A DNA stretch of 33,772 nucleotides from Betaproteobacteria bacterium RIFCSPLOWO2_02_FULL_65_20 (GTDB lineage: Bacteria; Pseudomonadota; Gammaproteobacteria; Burkholderiales; SG8-39): the NCBI GenBank assembly GCA_001770425.1, contig MEQZ01000151.1, forward strand, positions 1-33,772. Reading direction: 5' to 3'. The position numbers and the translations under genes were made by a program. Below, one piece after another: positions 7,354 through 18,274 of this stretch. The notes below the pieces were generated by a model. That model ran no database searches. It saw only the letters and a list, made by a program, of their open reading frames with translations, and was not told the DNA's origin. Positions within the stretch are counted from its first letter, which is position 1. Each line of letters opens with the position of its first letter.

Positions 7354-8166
7354 ATGCCGGAACTGCCCGAAGTCGAGATCACGCGCCGCGGTATCGCGTC
7401 CTTCGTCGAGGGGCGAATCGTGACCGGGGTCGTGGTCCGCGAACGGCGTCTGCGCTGGCCGGTGCCGAGTGACCTTGCGCAGCGCCTGCGCGGCCTCACG
7501 GTGCGACGCGTGCTACGGCGCGGCAAATACCTGCTGCTGGACTGCGGTGCGGGCTGGCTGATCGTGCATCTGGGCATGTCCGGAAGCCTGCGCATCACCG
7601 AACCCGGCGCGAAACTCAAACCGCACGAGCACATCGATCTGGTGTTCGGCCGCATCGCGCTGAGGATGCGTGATCCGCGCCGATTCGGCGCCGTCCTGTG
7701 GACATCGGGCGACCCCGCCGCGCATCCGCTCATCGCTCGCCTCGGTGTGGAACCCCTGTCGCCGGCATTCTCGGGCGCGTGGCTCCACGCAGCGACGCGG
7801 CACCGCCGCAGCGCCATCAAGCCGCTGCTGATGAACGCGGCAATCGTTGTCGGCGTCGGCAACATTTATGCAAACGAGGCATTGTTTCGCGCCGGAATAT
7901 CGCCACGGGCGCCGGCCGCCCGGCTATCCCTTGCCCGCTGCGACAAACTCGCGCGGGCGGTGGTCGAGACCTTGAACGCGGCCATCGCCGCCGGGGGATC
8001 GAGCCTGCGGGACTTTGTCCACAGTGACGGCGGCTCCGGCTGGTTCCAGCAGCACTATTTCGTCTATGACCGCACGGGGCTCCCGTGCCGCGCGTGCGGC
8101 ACGCCGATACGCGTCGTGCGGCTCGGGCAGCGCTCGACATTCTGGTGCCCCCGCTGCCAGAGATGA
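7354..8166 (+). CDS. mutM: Formamidopyrimidine-DNA glycosylase (Fpg/MutM)
   Basis: This base-excision enzyme removes 8-oxoguanine and formamidopyrimidines and nicks the site by beta/delta elimination. From ATG 7354 the product is 270 aa (E. coli 269). The start is fixed by chemistry: MPELPEVE places the catalytic proline next to the initiator Met and the conserved Glu after it, so the upstream extension in the ORF track is rejected. Other signatures are RRGKYLLL with the beta-strand lysine, [10 protein letters not shown], the [19 protein letters not shown] helix-two-turns-helix and the C-terminal zinc finger [21 protein letters not shown] with four cysteines. It is divergent from the TPR gene and upstream of the dynamin-like gene. 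Confidence 0.98.
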   Translation: MPELPEVEITRRGIASFVEGRIVTGVVVRERRLRWPVPSDLAQRLRGLTVRRVLRRGKYLLLDCGAGWLIVHLGMSGSLRITEPGAKLKPHEHIDLVFGRIALRMRDPRRFGAVLWTSGDPAAHPLIARLGVEPLSPAFSGAWLHAATRHRRSAIKPLLMNAAIVVGVGNIYANEALFRAGISPRAPAARLSLARCDKLARAVVETLNAAIAAGGSSLRDFVHSDGGSGWFQQHYFVYDRTGLPCRACGTPIRVVRLGQRSTFWCPRCQR

Positions 8167-8271
8167 ACCCGCCCTCACAGCGCACATTGGCGGGGCCGGC
8201 GGTCATTGCGTTGTGCTAGAGTAGCCCGAGCTTCGCGGTTGAGCTCCACCACCGATCGCGGCAGACCGATC

Positions 8272-11603
<3,332 letters not shown>

Positions 11604-11715
11604 TCACCGAGGCAAGCCTGACCGCGAGCGCAGGCGCAAGGAACTTCATCGAGGGGAAGCTGATAGAATCGCGCCGCCATCATAGCGTGAATTTCCGACC
11701 ACCTTCATTCTTTCC

Positions 11716-12732
11716 ATGCTCGGGCTATTCAAGAGAAACGAGGCCGGATCCAAGCCCGGCTGGCTCGAACGCCTCAAGGCAGGTCTGGCGAAGACACGCT
11801 CGCAACTCGGCGGCCTGTTCGTCGGGCGGCGGATCGACCAGGCGCTGTTTGATGACATCGAGGCGGCGCTGCTGTCGGCCGATGCGGGGGTGGCGGCGAC
11901 GCAACATTTGACAGCAGCGCTTCGCGCGCGCGCCAAGAAACTCGGACTGGAGAGCGCCGAGCAGTTGAAGGCCGAGTTGCATGCCCTGATGGTCGAGATG
12001 CTTTCGCCGCTTGAGACGACGGTCGATTGTGCCGCGCACCGGCCATTCATCATCATGATCGCCGGCGTCAACGGCGCAGGCAAGACCACCTCGATCGGAA
12101 AGCTCGCCCACCTGTTTCAGCGCCAGGGGCATTCGGTGCTGCTTGCCGCCGGCGATACCTTCCGGGCGGCCGCGCGCGAGCAGCTCGCGGCCTGGGGCGA
12201 GAAGAACGGCGTCACGGTGATATCGCAGCAGTCCGGCGATCCCGCCGCAGTGATCTTCGATGCGATCCAGGCGGCGCGGGCGCGAGGCATCGGCGTCGTG
12301 CTTGCCGACACGGCTGGCCGCCTGCCCACGCAACTGCACCTGATGGACGAAGTCAGGAAGATCAAGCGCGTCATCGCCAAGGCGGACAGCCAGGCGCCGC
12401 ATGCGGCGTGGCTCGTGCTCGACGCGAACACCGGCCAGAACGCTGTCAGCCAGGTGCGCGCATTCGACGATGCGATCGGACTGACCGGGCTCATCCTGAC
12501 CAAGCTCGACGGCACCGCCAAAGGGGGCGTGGTCGCTGCCATCGCGCTGGCGCGATCCAATCCGGCGATGGCGCGATCCAATCCGGCGATGGCGCGATCC
12601 GGTGACGCGCATCTCGGTTCGAAAGACGCCGCGCAGAAGCCCATCCCCATCGCTTACATCGGCGTCGGCGAAGGCCTGGACGATCTGCGGCCGTTCGATG
12701 CCAGCGAATTCGTGTCTGCACTGCTCGACTAG
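11716..12732 (+). CDS. ftsY: Signal recognition particle receptor FtsY
   Basis: FtsY is the SRP receptor GTPase that hands ribosome-nascent chains to SecYEG. The 338-aa protein has a short N-terminal region, a four-helix N domain and the G domain: GVNGAGKTTSIGKL (G1), DTFRAAAREQL, LADTAGRLPTQ (G3) and LTKLDGTAKGGVV (G4/closing loop), ending YIGVGEGLDDLRPFDASEFV. Between GGVVAAIA and PIPIAYIGVGE, where relatives have roughly seven residues, there are about 30, including a tandem ARSNPAM repeat (residues 279-295). The frame stays open and the downstream motifs are intact, so the protein is probably made. It heads ftsY-ftsE-ftsX with a 1-nt gap to ftsE. Confidence 0.97.
   Translation: MLGLFKRNEAGSKPGWLERLKAGLAKTRSQLGGLFVGRRIDQALFDDIEAALLSADAGVAATQHLTAALRARAKKLGLESAEQLKAELHALMVEMLSPLETTVDCAAHRPFIIMIAGVNGAGKTTSIGKLAHLFQRQGHSVLLAAGDTFRAAAREQLAAWGEKNGVTVISQQSGDPAAVIFDAIQAARARGIGVVLADTAGRLPTQLHLMDEVRKIKRVIAKADSQAPHAAWLVLDANTGQNAVSQVRAFDDAIGLTGLILTKLDGTAKGGVVAAIALARSNPAMARSNPAMARSGDAHLGSKDAAQKPIPIAYIGVGEGLDDLRPFDASEFVSALLD
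12550..12600. repeat. 21-nt tandem repeat inside ftsY
   Basis: The unit GCGCGATCCAATCCGGCGATG occurs twice exactly (12550-12570, 12571-12591), followed by the first nine bases of a third copy. It is in frame and encodes ARSNPAM-ARSNPAM-ARS within the FtsY G domain. Confidence 0.95.
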
Positions 12733-12733
12733 C

Positions 12734-13396
12734 TTGGAAACGGACATCATCAGCTTCAGCCGGGTGTACAAGCGCTACCCCGGTGGCTACGAGGCCCTGA
12801 AGGACGTCAACTTCACCGTCGCGCCGGGGGAAATGGTCTTCATTACCGGGCATTCCGGCGCGGGGAAAAGCACACTGCTCAAGCTCATTGCGGCGATCGA
12901 GCGGGCGACCTCGGGCACGGTACTCGTTGCGGGTCAGAACGTGTCCTCGATACGCCGCCCGGCGATCCCCTTCCTGCGGCGCAACCTCGGCCTCATTTTC
13001 CAGGACCAGAAGCTGCTCTATGACCGCAGCGCATTCGACAATGTGATGCTGCCGCTCGTGGTCACGGGCCACTCCTGGCGCGACGCGGCGCGACGCGCCC
13101 GCGCCGCGCTCGACAAGGTCGGACTCCTGGATCGGGAGCGCGCCTACCCGATCGCGCTCTCCGGCGGCGAACAGCAGCGCCTGTGCATCGCGCGCGCAGT
13201 GGTCAACCGGCCGAACATCCTCATCGCGGACGAGCCGACCGCGAGCCTGGACGCCGAATACGCGGACGCAATCATCGCCATGTTCCGCTCGTTCAACCAG
13301 GTCGGCGTCACAGTACTGATATCCACTCACGATGACCGTCCGATCCGCAAGCTCAATCCGCGCGTGCTCACGCTGCACCATGGGAGCTTGGCGTGA
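12734..13396 (+). CDS. ftsE: Cell division ABC transporter ATP-binding protein FtsE
   Basis: FtsE is the ATPase of FtsEX, which activates septal peptidoglycan hydrolysis through the divisome. All ABC motifs are present: Walker A GHSGAGKSTLL, Q-loop IFQDQKLL, signature LSGGEQQRLCIARA, Walker B ILIADEPTASLD and the H-loop STHD. No ATG fits the family N-terminus. TTG at 12734, one base after the ftsY stop, gives 220 aa (E. coli 222) beginning METDIISFSRVYKRYPGG. An ATG at 12698 inside ftsY is the alternative. No Shine-Dalgarno is visible, so coupling to ftsY translation is likely. ftsX begins within its stop codon. Confidence 0.93.
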   Translation: METDIISFSRVYKRYPGGYEALKDVNFTVAPGEMVFITGHSGAGKSTLLKLIAAIERATSGTVLVAGQNVSSIRRPAIPFLRRNLGLIFQDQKLLYDRSAFDNVMLPLVVTGHSWRDAARRARAALDKVGLLDRERAYPIALSGGEQQRLCIARAVVNRPNILIADEPTASLDAEYADAIIAMFRSFNQVGVTVLISTHDDRPIRKLNPRVLTLHHGSLA

Positions 13397-14301
13397 GGGC
13401 CTGGCTGCGCCATCACGCGCTGAGTTTCGGGCAAACAATGCGGCGGCTTGCCGCGAGCCCGTTTGCCTCGCTGCTGAACGCGCTGGTCATCGGGATCGCG
13501 CTTGCCCTGCCCTTGGGCGGCTACGTGCTTCTCGCGAACCTGCAGCAGTTCGCACGCGGGCTTGCCACCGATGGCCAGATCAGCGTGTTTCTCGCACCCG
13601 AGGCCTCCAAGTCCGATATCGCGGAGATCGACCGACGGCTGCGCGGGACGCCGGGCGCAGCAAGGGTAGAGTTCGTGGGCCGCGAACAGGCGCTTGCCGG
13701 GCTCAAGCGCGCGCCCGGAATGGCCGAGGTGATGGCAACCCTGCGCGATAACCCGTTGCCGGACGCTTTCGTCGTGACCCTTGCGGCGAGCGAACCCGAA
13801 CTCTCGCGGCGCCTGGAGCAGGAAATCAAGGGCTTTCCGAGGGTAGCTCACGTCCAGGCCGACTCCGCCTGGGTGCAGCGGGTCAGCGGCCTGCTCCGAT
13901 TCGGTCGCACGGCCGTGGCGCTTATGGCCACACTGCTCAGCTTTGCGTTGGTGGCCGTTACCTTCAATACCATCCGGCTCCAGATCATGACCCAGCGCGA
14001 CGAAATCGAAGTCTCGAAGCTGATCGGTGCCACCAACGCCTACATCCGCAGGCCGTTCTTCTACCTGGGCGCCTTTCAGGGAATGTTGGGAGGGCTGGCT
14101 GCCTGCGTCATCGTCGATCTGGCGATCGTCGTGCTCAACCGCGACCTCGCCGGACTGGCGACACTGTATGGGTCCGACTGGATACTTCAGCTGCTTGGTT
14201 TGACTGACGGCCTTGCCGTCCTGGCATTCGCCGCTGCGCTCGGATGGCTTGGCACATTTGTGTCAGTAAGCAAGCACTTATACAAAATCGAGCCCCGGTA
14301 G
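13393..14301 (+). CDS. ftsX: Cell division protein FtsX
   Basis: FtsX is the inner-membrane partner of FtsE. The 302-aa protein has the FtsX layout: a cytoplasmic N-terminus, one membrane segment (about residues 27-50), a periplasmic domain (about 55-170) that engages hydrolase activators, then three more hydrophobic segments (about 172-195, 220-245, 270-290) with the conserved MTQRDEIEVSKLIGATNAYIRRPF loop. It starts at GTG overlapping the ftsE stop (GTGA). rpoH follows after a 157-nt gap that carries a CIRCE operator. Confidence 0.96.
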   Translation: MRAWLRHHALSFGQTMRRLAASPFASLLNALVIGIALALPLGGYVLLANLQQFARGLATDGQISVFLAPEASKSDIAEIDRRLRGTPGAARVEFVGREQALAGLKRAPGMAEVMATLRDNPLPDAFVVTLAASEPELSRRLEQEIKGFPRVAHVQADSAWVQRVSGLLRFGRTAVALMATLLSFALVAVTFNTIRLQIMTQRDEIEVSKLIGATNAYIRRPFFYLGAFQGMLGGLAACVIVDLAIVVLNRDLAGLATLYGSDWILQLLGLTDGLAVLAFAAALGWLGTFVSVSKHLYKIEPR

Positions 14302-14363
14302 AGGCATTGTAGAAAATACGCAGGCCCTGGCGGATCCGCAGTTCTCCGAAACTATTTCGTCTA

Positions 14364-14390
14364 TTAGCACTCCAACTCGTCGAGTGCTAA
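14364..14390 (+). promoter_or_regulatory. CIRCE operator (HrcA binding site) upstream of rpoH
   Basis: The inverted repeat TTAGCACTC-N9-GAGTGCTAA is a perfect match to the CIRCE consensus. It ends 68 nt before the rpoH ATG. A plausible promoter overlaps it (TTAGCA, 18-nt spacer, TAAAAT at 14388-14393), so HrcA bound here would be expected to block transcription of rpoH. hrcA itself is not in the window. Confidence 0.95.
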
Positions 14391-14458
14391 AATAGAACCA
14401 TGGTTTAGCGGGGCCGGAAATCGGCCGGCGTTTGATACGAACGGAGCGAAAAAGAGCT

Positions 14459-15310
14459 ATGAGCAACGTTTTTACATTGCCGGTTCCATCGGCGGTCGGC
14501 AGCCTGGATAGCTATGTGCAGGCGGTGAACAGGTTTCCGCTGCTTTCGGCCGACCAGGAAACAAGGCTCGCGCGCAGATTCCGCGAAGAGCAAGACATCG
14601 GGTCGGCGCATCAGTTGGTGTTGTCCCATCTGCGCGTCGTGGTTTCCATCGCGCGCGGGTACATGGGATACGGGCTTCCCCACGCGGACCTGATCCAGGA
14701 AGGCAATATCGGCCTCATGAAGGCGGTCAAGCACTTCGACCCGGACCGTGGCGTGCGCCTGGTGTCGTTCGCGATCCACTGGATCAAGGCGGAGATTCAC
14801 GAATTCGTGCTGCGCAACTGGAGGCTGGTCAAGGTTGCGACGACCAAGGCGCAGCGCAAGCTGTTCTTCAATCTGCGCAGCATGAAACCCGGTCTGGGTT
14901 CCCTCACGCCCGCCGAGATCAAGTCGGTCGCCTGTCAGCTCGGCGTAAAGCAGGAGGACGTGGTCGAGATGGAAACCCGGCTCGGCGGACAGGACATCAC
15001 GCTGGAAGGCGGCAGCGACGATGAGGATGACCATTTCGCGCCCATCGCCTACCTCCGCGACGCGGGCGCAGAGCCTTCGCAGGTTCTGGAAGCAGACCAG
15101 AACGAACGGCTGCGCGCCAGCGGGCTGGAGACTGCGCTGGCGAGCCTGGACGCGCGCAGCCGACGCATCATCGAAGCGCGATGGCTACGCGAAAAGGACG
15201 CGGCGACGCTGCACGACCTCGCCCGGGAGTTTGGCGTTTCGGCCGAGCGCATCCGCCAGATCGAAGCCAAGGCCTTGGTCAAGATGAAAGGCATGATGCC
15301 CTCTGCCTGA
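14459..15310 (+). CDS. rpoH: RNA polymerase heat-shock sigma factor sigma32
   Basis: A 283-aa sigma32 (E. coli 284 aa) directing transcription of heat-shock genes. Region 2 is seen in DLIQEGNIGLMKAVKHFDPDRGVRLVSFAIHWIKAEI. The sigma32-specific RpoH box QRKLFFNLR is at residues 132-140. Region 4.2 ends with DLAREFGVSAERIRQIEAKALVKMK. ATG 14459 is preceded by AAAAGAG and begins with MSNVFTLPVPS, so the TTG-started longer ORF is rejected. A CIRCE operator lies upstream, and likely sigma32 targets (hsp20, hslVU) are within 6 kb. The gene converges on sco. Confidence 0.98.
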   Translation: MSNVFTLPVPSAVGSLDSYVQAVNRFPLLSADQETRLARRFREEQDIGSAHQLVLSHLRVVVSIARGYMGYGLPHADLIQEGNIGLMKAVKHFDPDRGVRLVSFAIHWIKAEIHEFVLRNWRLVKVATTKAQRKLFFNLRSMKPGLGSLTPAEIKSVACQLGVKQEDVVEMETRLGGQDITLEGGSDDEDDHFAPIAYLRDAGAEPSQVLEADQNERLRASGLETALASLDARSRRIIEARWLREKDAATLHDLAREFGVSAERIRQIEAKALVKMKGMMPSA

Positions 15311-15358
15311 GGGCAGTTCCTTCATCAAGCGCCGTTCGAGTCCTGAGTCGGCCCTTCT

Positions 15359-15934
15359 TCAGCCGCCCTTGAGCAGGGTCCGTATGTCGGCCGCGAGAGT
15401 GCCGGCCTGACCGTGACGTGCGAACAGGCGTATGCGCCCCTTGGGGTCGAATACGTAGCTGCCGGTGGTATGGTCGACCGAGTAGTTGTCGGGTCTGGAG
15501 CCCGGCACCTTCTGGTAGAACACCTTGAATTCCTTCGCCGTCCTGGCGGTCTGCTCCTGGTCGCCGTACAAGCCGAGGAAATCCGGCTGGAAAGCGGGCA
15601 CGTACTGCGCCAGCAGCTCCCGCGTGTCCCGCTCGGGATCCACCGTGACGAAAAGAACCTGGACACGCTTGCCGTCCTCGCCGAGCTGCTCGACGACCGA
15701 TTTCAGTTCTGCCAGCGTGGTGGGGCAGACATCCGGGCACCGAACGTAGCCGAAGAACACCACGACGACCTTGCCCCGGAAATCGGCGAGCGTCCTGGGC
15801 TTGCCCGTATGGTCGGTCAGCGAGAATTCGCGCCCCCATTCGGCGCCGGTAATGTCCGCGTTCTTGAAGGTCGGCCCCGACGCTCCGCAGCCTGCAATCA
15901 GCAGCGCAGCAAAGACGGCTGCGAGAAGGCGCAC
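15359..15934 (-). CDS. SCO1/SenC-type copper chaperone lipoprotein
   Basis: Sco proteins are membrane-anchored thioredoxin-fold chaperones needed to build the CuA centre of cytochrome c oxidase. From GTG 15934 the product is 191 aa with a signal sequence and lipobox LLIAGCG. The copper/thiol motif is RCPDVCP and the third ligand is His in YSVDHTTGSYVFDPKGR; VTVDPERDT is also typical. The GTG is one base after the cyoE stop, giving a tight cyoE-sco operon. The longer ORF running into cyoE is rejected. The C-terminus faces rpoH. Confidence 0.94.
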   Translation of the reverse strand: MRLLAAVFAALLIAGCGASGPTFKNADITGAEWGREFSLTDHTGKPRTLADFRGKVVVVFFGYVRCPDVCPTTLAELKSVVEQLGEDGKRVQVLFVTVDPERDTRELLAQYVPAFQPDFLGLYGDQEQTARTAKEFKVFYQKVPGSRPDNYSVDHTTGSYVFDPKGRIRLFARHGQAGTLAADIRTLLKGG

Positions 15935-15935
15935 C

Positions 15936-16826
15936 CTAGAACCGCAGGTAGTGATCCACGAGCAGCGCCGCGAACAGCACCGACAGGTAGGCGATCGAGA
16001 ACCGGAACGTACGCCGCGCCAGCGCGTCGCTGTAGTCCAGGTGAAGCAGCACGGCGTAGCGCAGGAACATTCCCCCCAGGACCACGGCAGCTGCAAGATA
16101 GATCCAGCCGCTCATGCCGTAGGCGAACGGGAACAGGCTGCAGGCGAACAGAATCAACGTATAGAGCAGCACATGCAGCACGGTGAATCTGCGGCCGTGG
16201 GTCACCGGCAGCATCGGCAGGCCGGCACGCGCGTAATCCTCGGTGCGATACAAGGCGAGCGACCAGAAATGCGGCGGCGTCCAGGCGAAAATGATCAGAA
16301 ACAGCAGCAGCGCCTCGGGCGTGACCTCTCCGGCGACCGCGGCCCAGCCGAGCACCGGCGGCATCGCGCCGGAGGCGCCCCCGATCACGATATTCTGCGG
16401 CGTGAGCGGCTTGAGCAACACCGTGTACACGATCGCATAACCGACGAAGGTGCCGAACGTGAGCCACATCGTCAGCGGATTGACGAAGTGATACAGAATC
16501 CACAGCCCGACGCCGCCCAGCACGCCCGCGAACACCAGGGTCTGCAGCGAGCTGAGCTCGCCGCGGGGCAGCGGCCGCGCGCGCGTGCGCATCATCACCG
16601 CATCGATGGTCTGCTCCAGCAGGCAGTTGACGGCCGCAGCAGCACCGGCCACCAGCCATATTCCTGCAGTCGCCGCGGCCAGCAACCCGGGGGGCACCAT
16701 GCCCGGGGTCGCGAGAAACATGCCGATCACCGCGCAGAACACGATCAGCGCAACCACCCGCGGCTTGGTCAGCTGGTAGAACTGACGCAGGCGGTCGCCG
16801 TTGATGAGGTCGAGGGCCAGTTGCAT
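15936..16826 (-). CDS. cyoE: Protoheme IX farnesyltransferase (heme O synthase)
   Basis: This integral membrane prenyltransferase converts heme B to heme O for terminal oxidases (also called ctaB). The 296-aa sequence shows about seven to nine hydrophobic helices and the UbiA-family Asp-rich motif [21 protein letters not shown]; a second conserved segment is [25 protein letters not shown]. Length matches E. coli CyoE (296). It is followed immediately by sco. In many betaproteobacteria ctaA (heme A synthase) precedes it, but here the upstream neighbour is hsp20 and no ctaA is seen. Confidence 0.97.
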   Translation of the reverse strand: MQLALDLINGDRLRQFYQLTKPRVVALIVFCAVIGMFLATPGMVPPGLLAAATAGIWLVAGAAAAVNCLLEQTIDAVMMRTRARPLPRGELSSLQTLVFAGVLGGVGLWILYHFVNPLTMWLTFGTFVGYAIVYTVLLKPLTPQNIVIGGASGAMPPVLGWAAVAGEVTPEALLLFLIIFAWTPPHFWSLALYRTEDYARAGLPMLPVTHGRRFTVLHVLLYTLILFACSLFPFAYGMSGWIYLAAAVVLGGMFLRYAVLLHLDYSDALARRTFRFSIAYLSVLFAALLVDHYLRF

Positions 16827-16976
16827 GGATAGTCGCGCGCGGGATCGGATCGTTGAGGGGCGCGTATGGTATCACAGCCGGCACGCCCTGTGAGGCGGCC
16901 CGGACTGTTGAATGGCGCGGCACGGCACCGTTGCCCTGTCGGCCAACAGTGCCGCCTATTCGGAATGCGGTCCCGT

Positions 16977-17405
16977 CTACTGGATCGTCACTCGCTTGGT
17001 GCTTGCAGCCGCTTTTTTCGGCAGCACGAGTTCGAGCACGCCGTCGCTGTACTTGGCACTCGCCTTCGACTGGTCCACTTCCTGGCCAAGCCGGAAGCTG
17101 CGGGACACCTTGCCGAAGTAACGCTCGCTGTGAATGATGCGCTCGCCTTCCTTGACATCCTTCTCGGCGCGGCTTTCGGCGGAGATCGAAACCACGTCGC
17201 CTTCGATGTCGACCTGGATGTCCTCCTTCTTGACACCGGGAACCTCGGCCAGCACCCTGTACTCGCCGTCTTTCTCGGCAACGTCGATCTTCAGCCGCCG
17301 CGCGGTCTCGCCCGGCTCGACCGCGGCGATCGGACGCACCAAAAAGCCCCTCATCAGATCGTCCAAGACGTCTCCAAAGGGATCGTAACGGGTAATGTTC
17401 GCCAT
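16977..17405 (-). CDS. Small heat-shock protein, Hsp20/alpha-crystallin family
   Basis: This 142-aa ATP-independent holdase binds unfolding proteins. The N-terminal arm MANITRYDPFGDVLDDLMRGF is followed by an alpha-crystallin domain (about residues 40-135) containing VAEKDGEYRVLAEVPGVKKEDIQV and the final GVLELVLPKK motif. The C-terminal tail is KRVTIQ. ATG 17405 is preceded by GGAGAG, and the longer ORF (188 aa) is rejected. A consensus sigma32 promoter lies about 50 nt upstream, so heat induction through the rpoH of this window is expected. Confidence 0.96.
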   Translation of the reverse strand: MANITRYDPFGDVLDDLMRGFLVRPIAAVEPGETARRLKIDVAEKDGEYRVLAEVPGVKKEDIQVDIEGDVVSISAESRAEKDVKEGERIIHSERYFGKVSRSFRLGQEVDQSKASAKYSDGVLELVLPKKAAASTKRVTIQ

Positions 17406-17452
17406 TTGCGCTCTCCATGTTCTGTCGGGCAAAGCGCCCGCATACCCACTAG

Positions 17453-17478
17453 ATGGGGAAGGCCGGCGAAGTTTCAAG
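17453..17478 (-). promoter_or_regulatory. Sigma32 heat-shock promoter of hsp20
   Basis: On the minus strand CTTGAAA (17478-17472) and CCCCAT (17458-17453, continuing CTA) are separated by 13 nt. This matches the sigma32 consensus CTTGAAA-N11-16-CCCCAT exactly and lies 47 nt upstream of the hsp20 ATG. Confidence 0.88.
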
Positions 17479-17531
17479 TGGGGTTGCAACGTCCCGGGGG
17501 CACGCCCAGAATCCGGGGAGAGAGGACAACC

Positions 17532-17759
17532 GTGACCGATCAAGACCGGACCCGCCCGATTGAAACCGCAGCGGCGCGCCCCGAGATAGGCTGTTCAGAC
17601 TGCGCGCGCTGCGGCGCGGCGTTCCAATGCGGGGCCGGGGAGAGATCCTGCTGGTGCGCGGCGTATCCGCACCTGATGCCGGTGCCGCAAGGCGACCGTG
17701 CCTGCTACTGCCCGGCCTGCCTTGCCGAGATGACCGCGCACCCGGCCGTGGGTCGCTAG
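17532..17759 (+). CDS. Cysteine-rich CWC-family small protein
   Basis: From GTG 17532, with GAGAGGA just upstream, this encodes 75 aa. The core CSDCARCGAAFQCGAG..SCWCAAYP followed by CYCPACLAEM carries the spaced cysteines and the CWC tripeptide that define the Cys_rich_CWC family, likely a small zinc- or metal-binding domain of unknown function. There is no signal peptide, so it is probably cytoplasmic. It is divergent from hsp20 and converges on the PCu(A)C gene with a 9-nt gap. The larger ORF in the track (from 16866) is a shadow extension. Confidence 0.82.
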   Translation: MTDQDRTRPIETAAARPEIGCSDCARCGAAFQCGAGERSCWCAAYPHLMPVPQGDRACYCPACLAEMTAHPAVGR

Positions 17760-17768
17760 AGCTTCGCT

Positions 17769-18224
17769 TCAGCGCTGGTGCGCGGGCGCTGCAGCATCGC
17801 GCACCTCGGCGTTGACCTCAACGGTCGAAACCGTCTTGTCCCTGTCCTCGATCTTGAGCTTGAGCGGCACGCTGTCGCCCTTCTTCAACGGCTTCTTCAG
17901 ATCGATCAGCATCACGTGATAGCCGCCGGGCTTGAGCTCGACGGTCCTGCCCGCGGGAAGCTCGAGCCTGGGCACGGCGCTCATTCTCATCACGTTCTTG
18001 TCCATGCGCATATGGTGGACTTCAGCCATCCCCGCGACCGGGCTCTCGACCCCGACCAGGCTGCCGTCCTTCGCGCTTTTCAACTGCATGTAGACGCCGG
18101 TCGTCTTCTGTGCCGCGACGGTGCCCCGCGCCCAGGCAGATTTCACTTCCACCTGCGCCCACGCGGACACGCTGGCGGCGGCGGTCGCGCAGACCAGAAT
18201 CAGTATCCCTCGGAACCCCATCAT
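17769..18224 (-). CDS. Periplasmic copper chaperone PCu(A)C
   Basis: PCu(A)C proteins carry Cu(I) in the periplasm and, with Sco, metallate the CuA site of cytochrome oxidase. The 151-aa product has a cleavable signal (MMGFRGILILVCATAAASVSAWA) and the fold's signatures: VKSAWARGTVAAQKTTGVYM, the copper-site region VHHMRMDKNVMRM, LELPAGRTVELKPGGYHVMLIDL with the HxM pair, and LKKGDSVPLKLKI. ATG 18224 is preceded by GGGAG, and the longer ORF start is rejected. It is 50 nt downstream of the hslU stop in the same direction. A functional link with sco-cyoE about 1 kb away is likely though the genes are not contiguous. Confidence 0.93.
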   Translation of the reverse strand: MMGFRGILILVCATAAASVSAWAQVEVKSAWARGTVAAQKTTGVYMQLKSAKDGSLVGVESPVAGMAEVHHMRMDKNVMRMSAVPRLELPAGRTVELKPGGYHVMLIDLKKPLKKGDSVPLKLKIEDRDKTVSTVEVNAEVRDAAAPAHQR

Positions 18225-18274
18225 GCTTGCACTCCCATTCGCGTGACGGCCGCAGTGAGGACGGCAGCGCGCAA

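Noticed and set aside
15771-16832. 353-aa plus-strand ORF rich in H/Q/R
   Set aside because: Antisense to cyoE; His/Arg/Gln-rich composition is what the complement of hydrophobic membrane codons gives.
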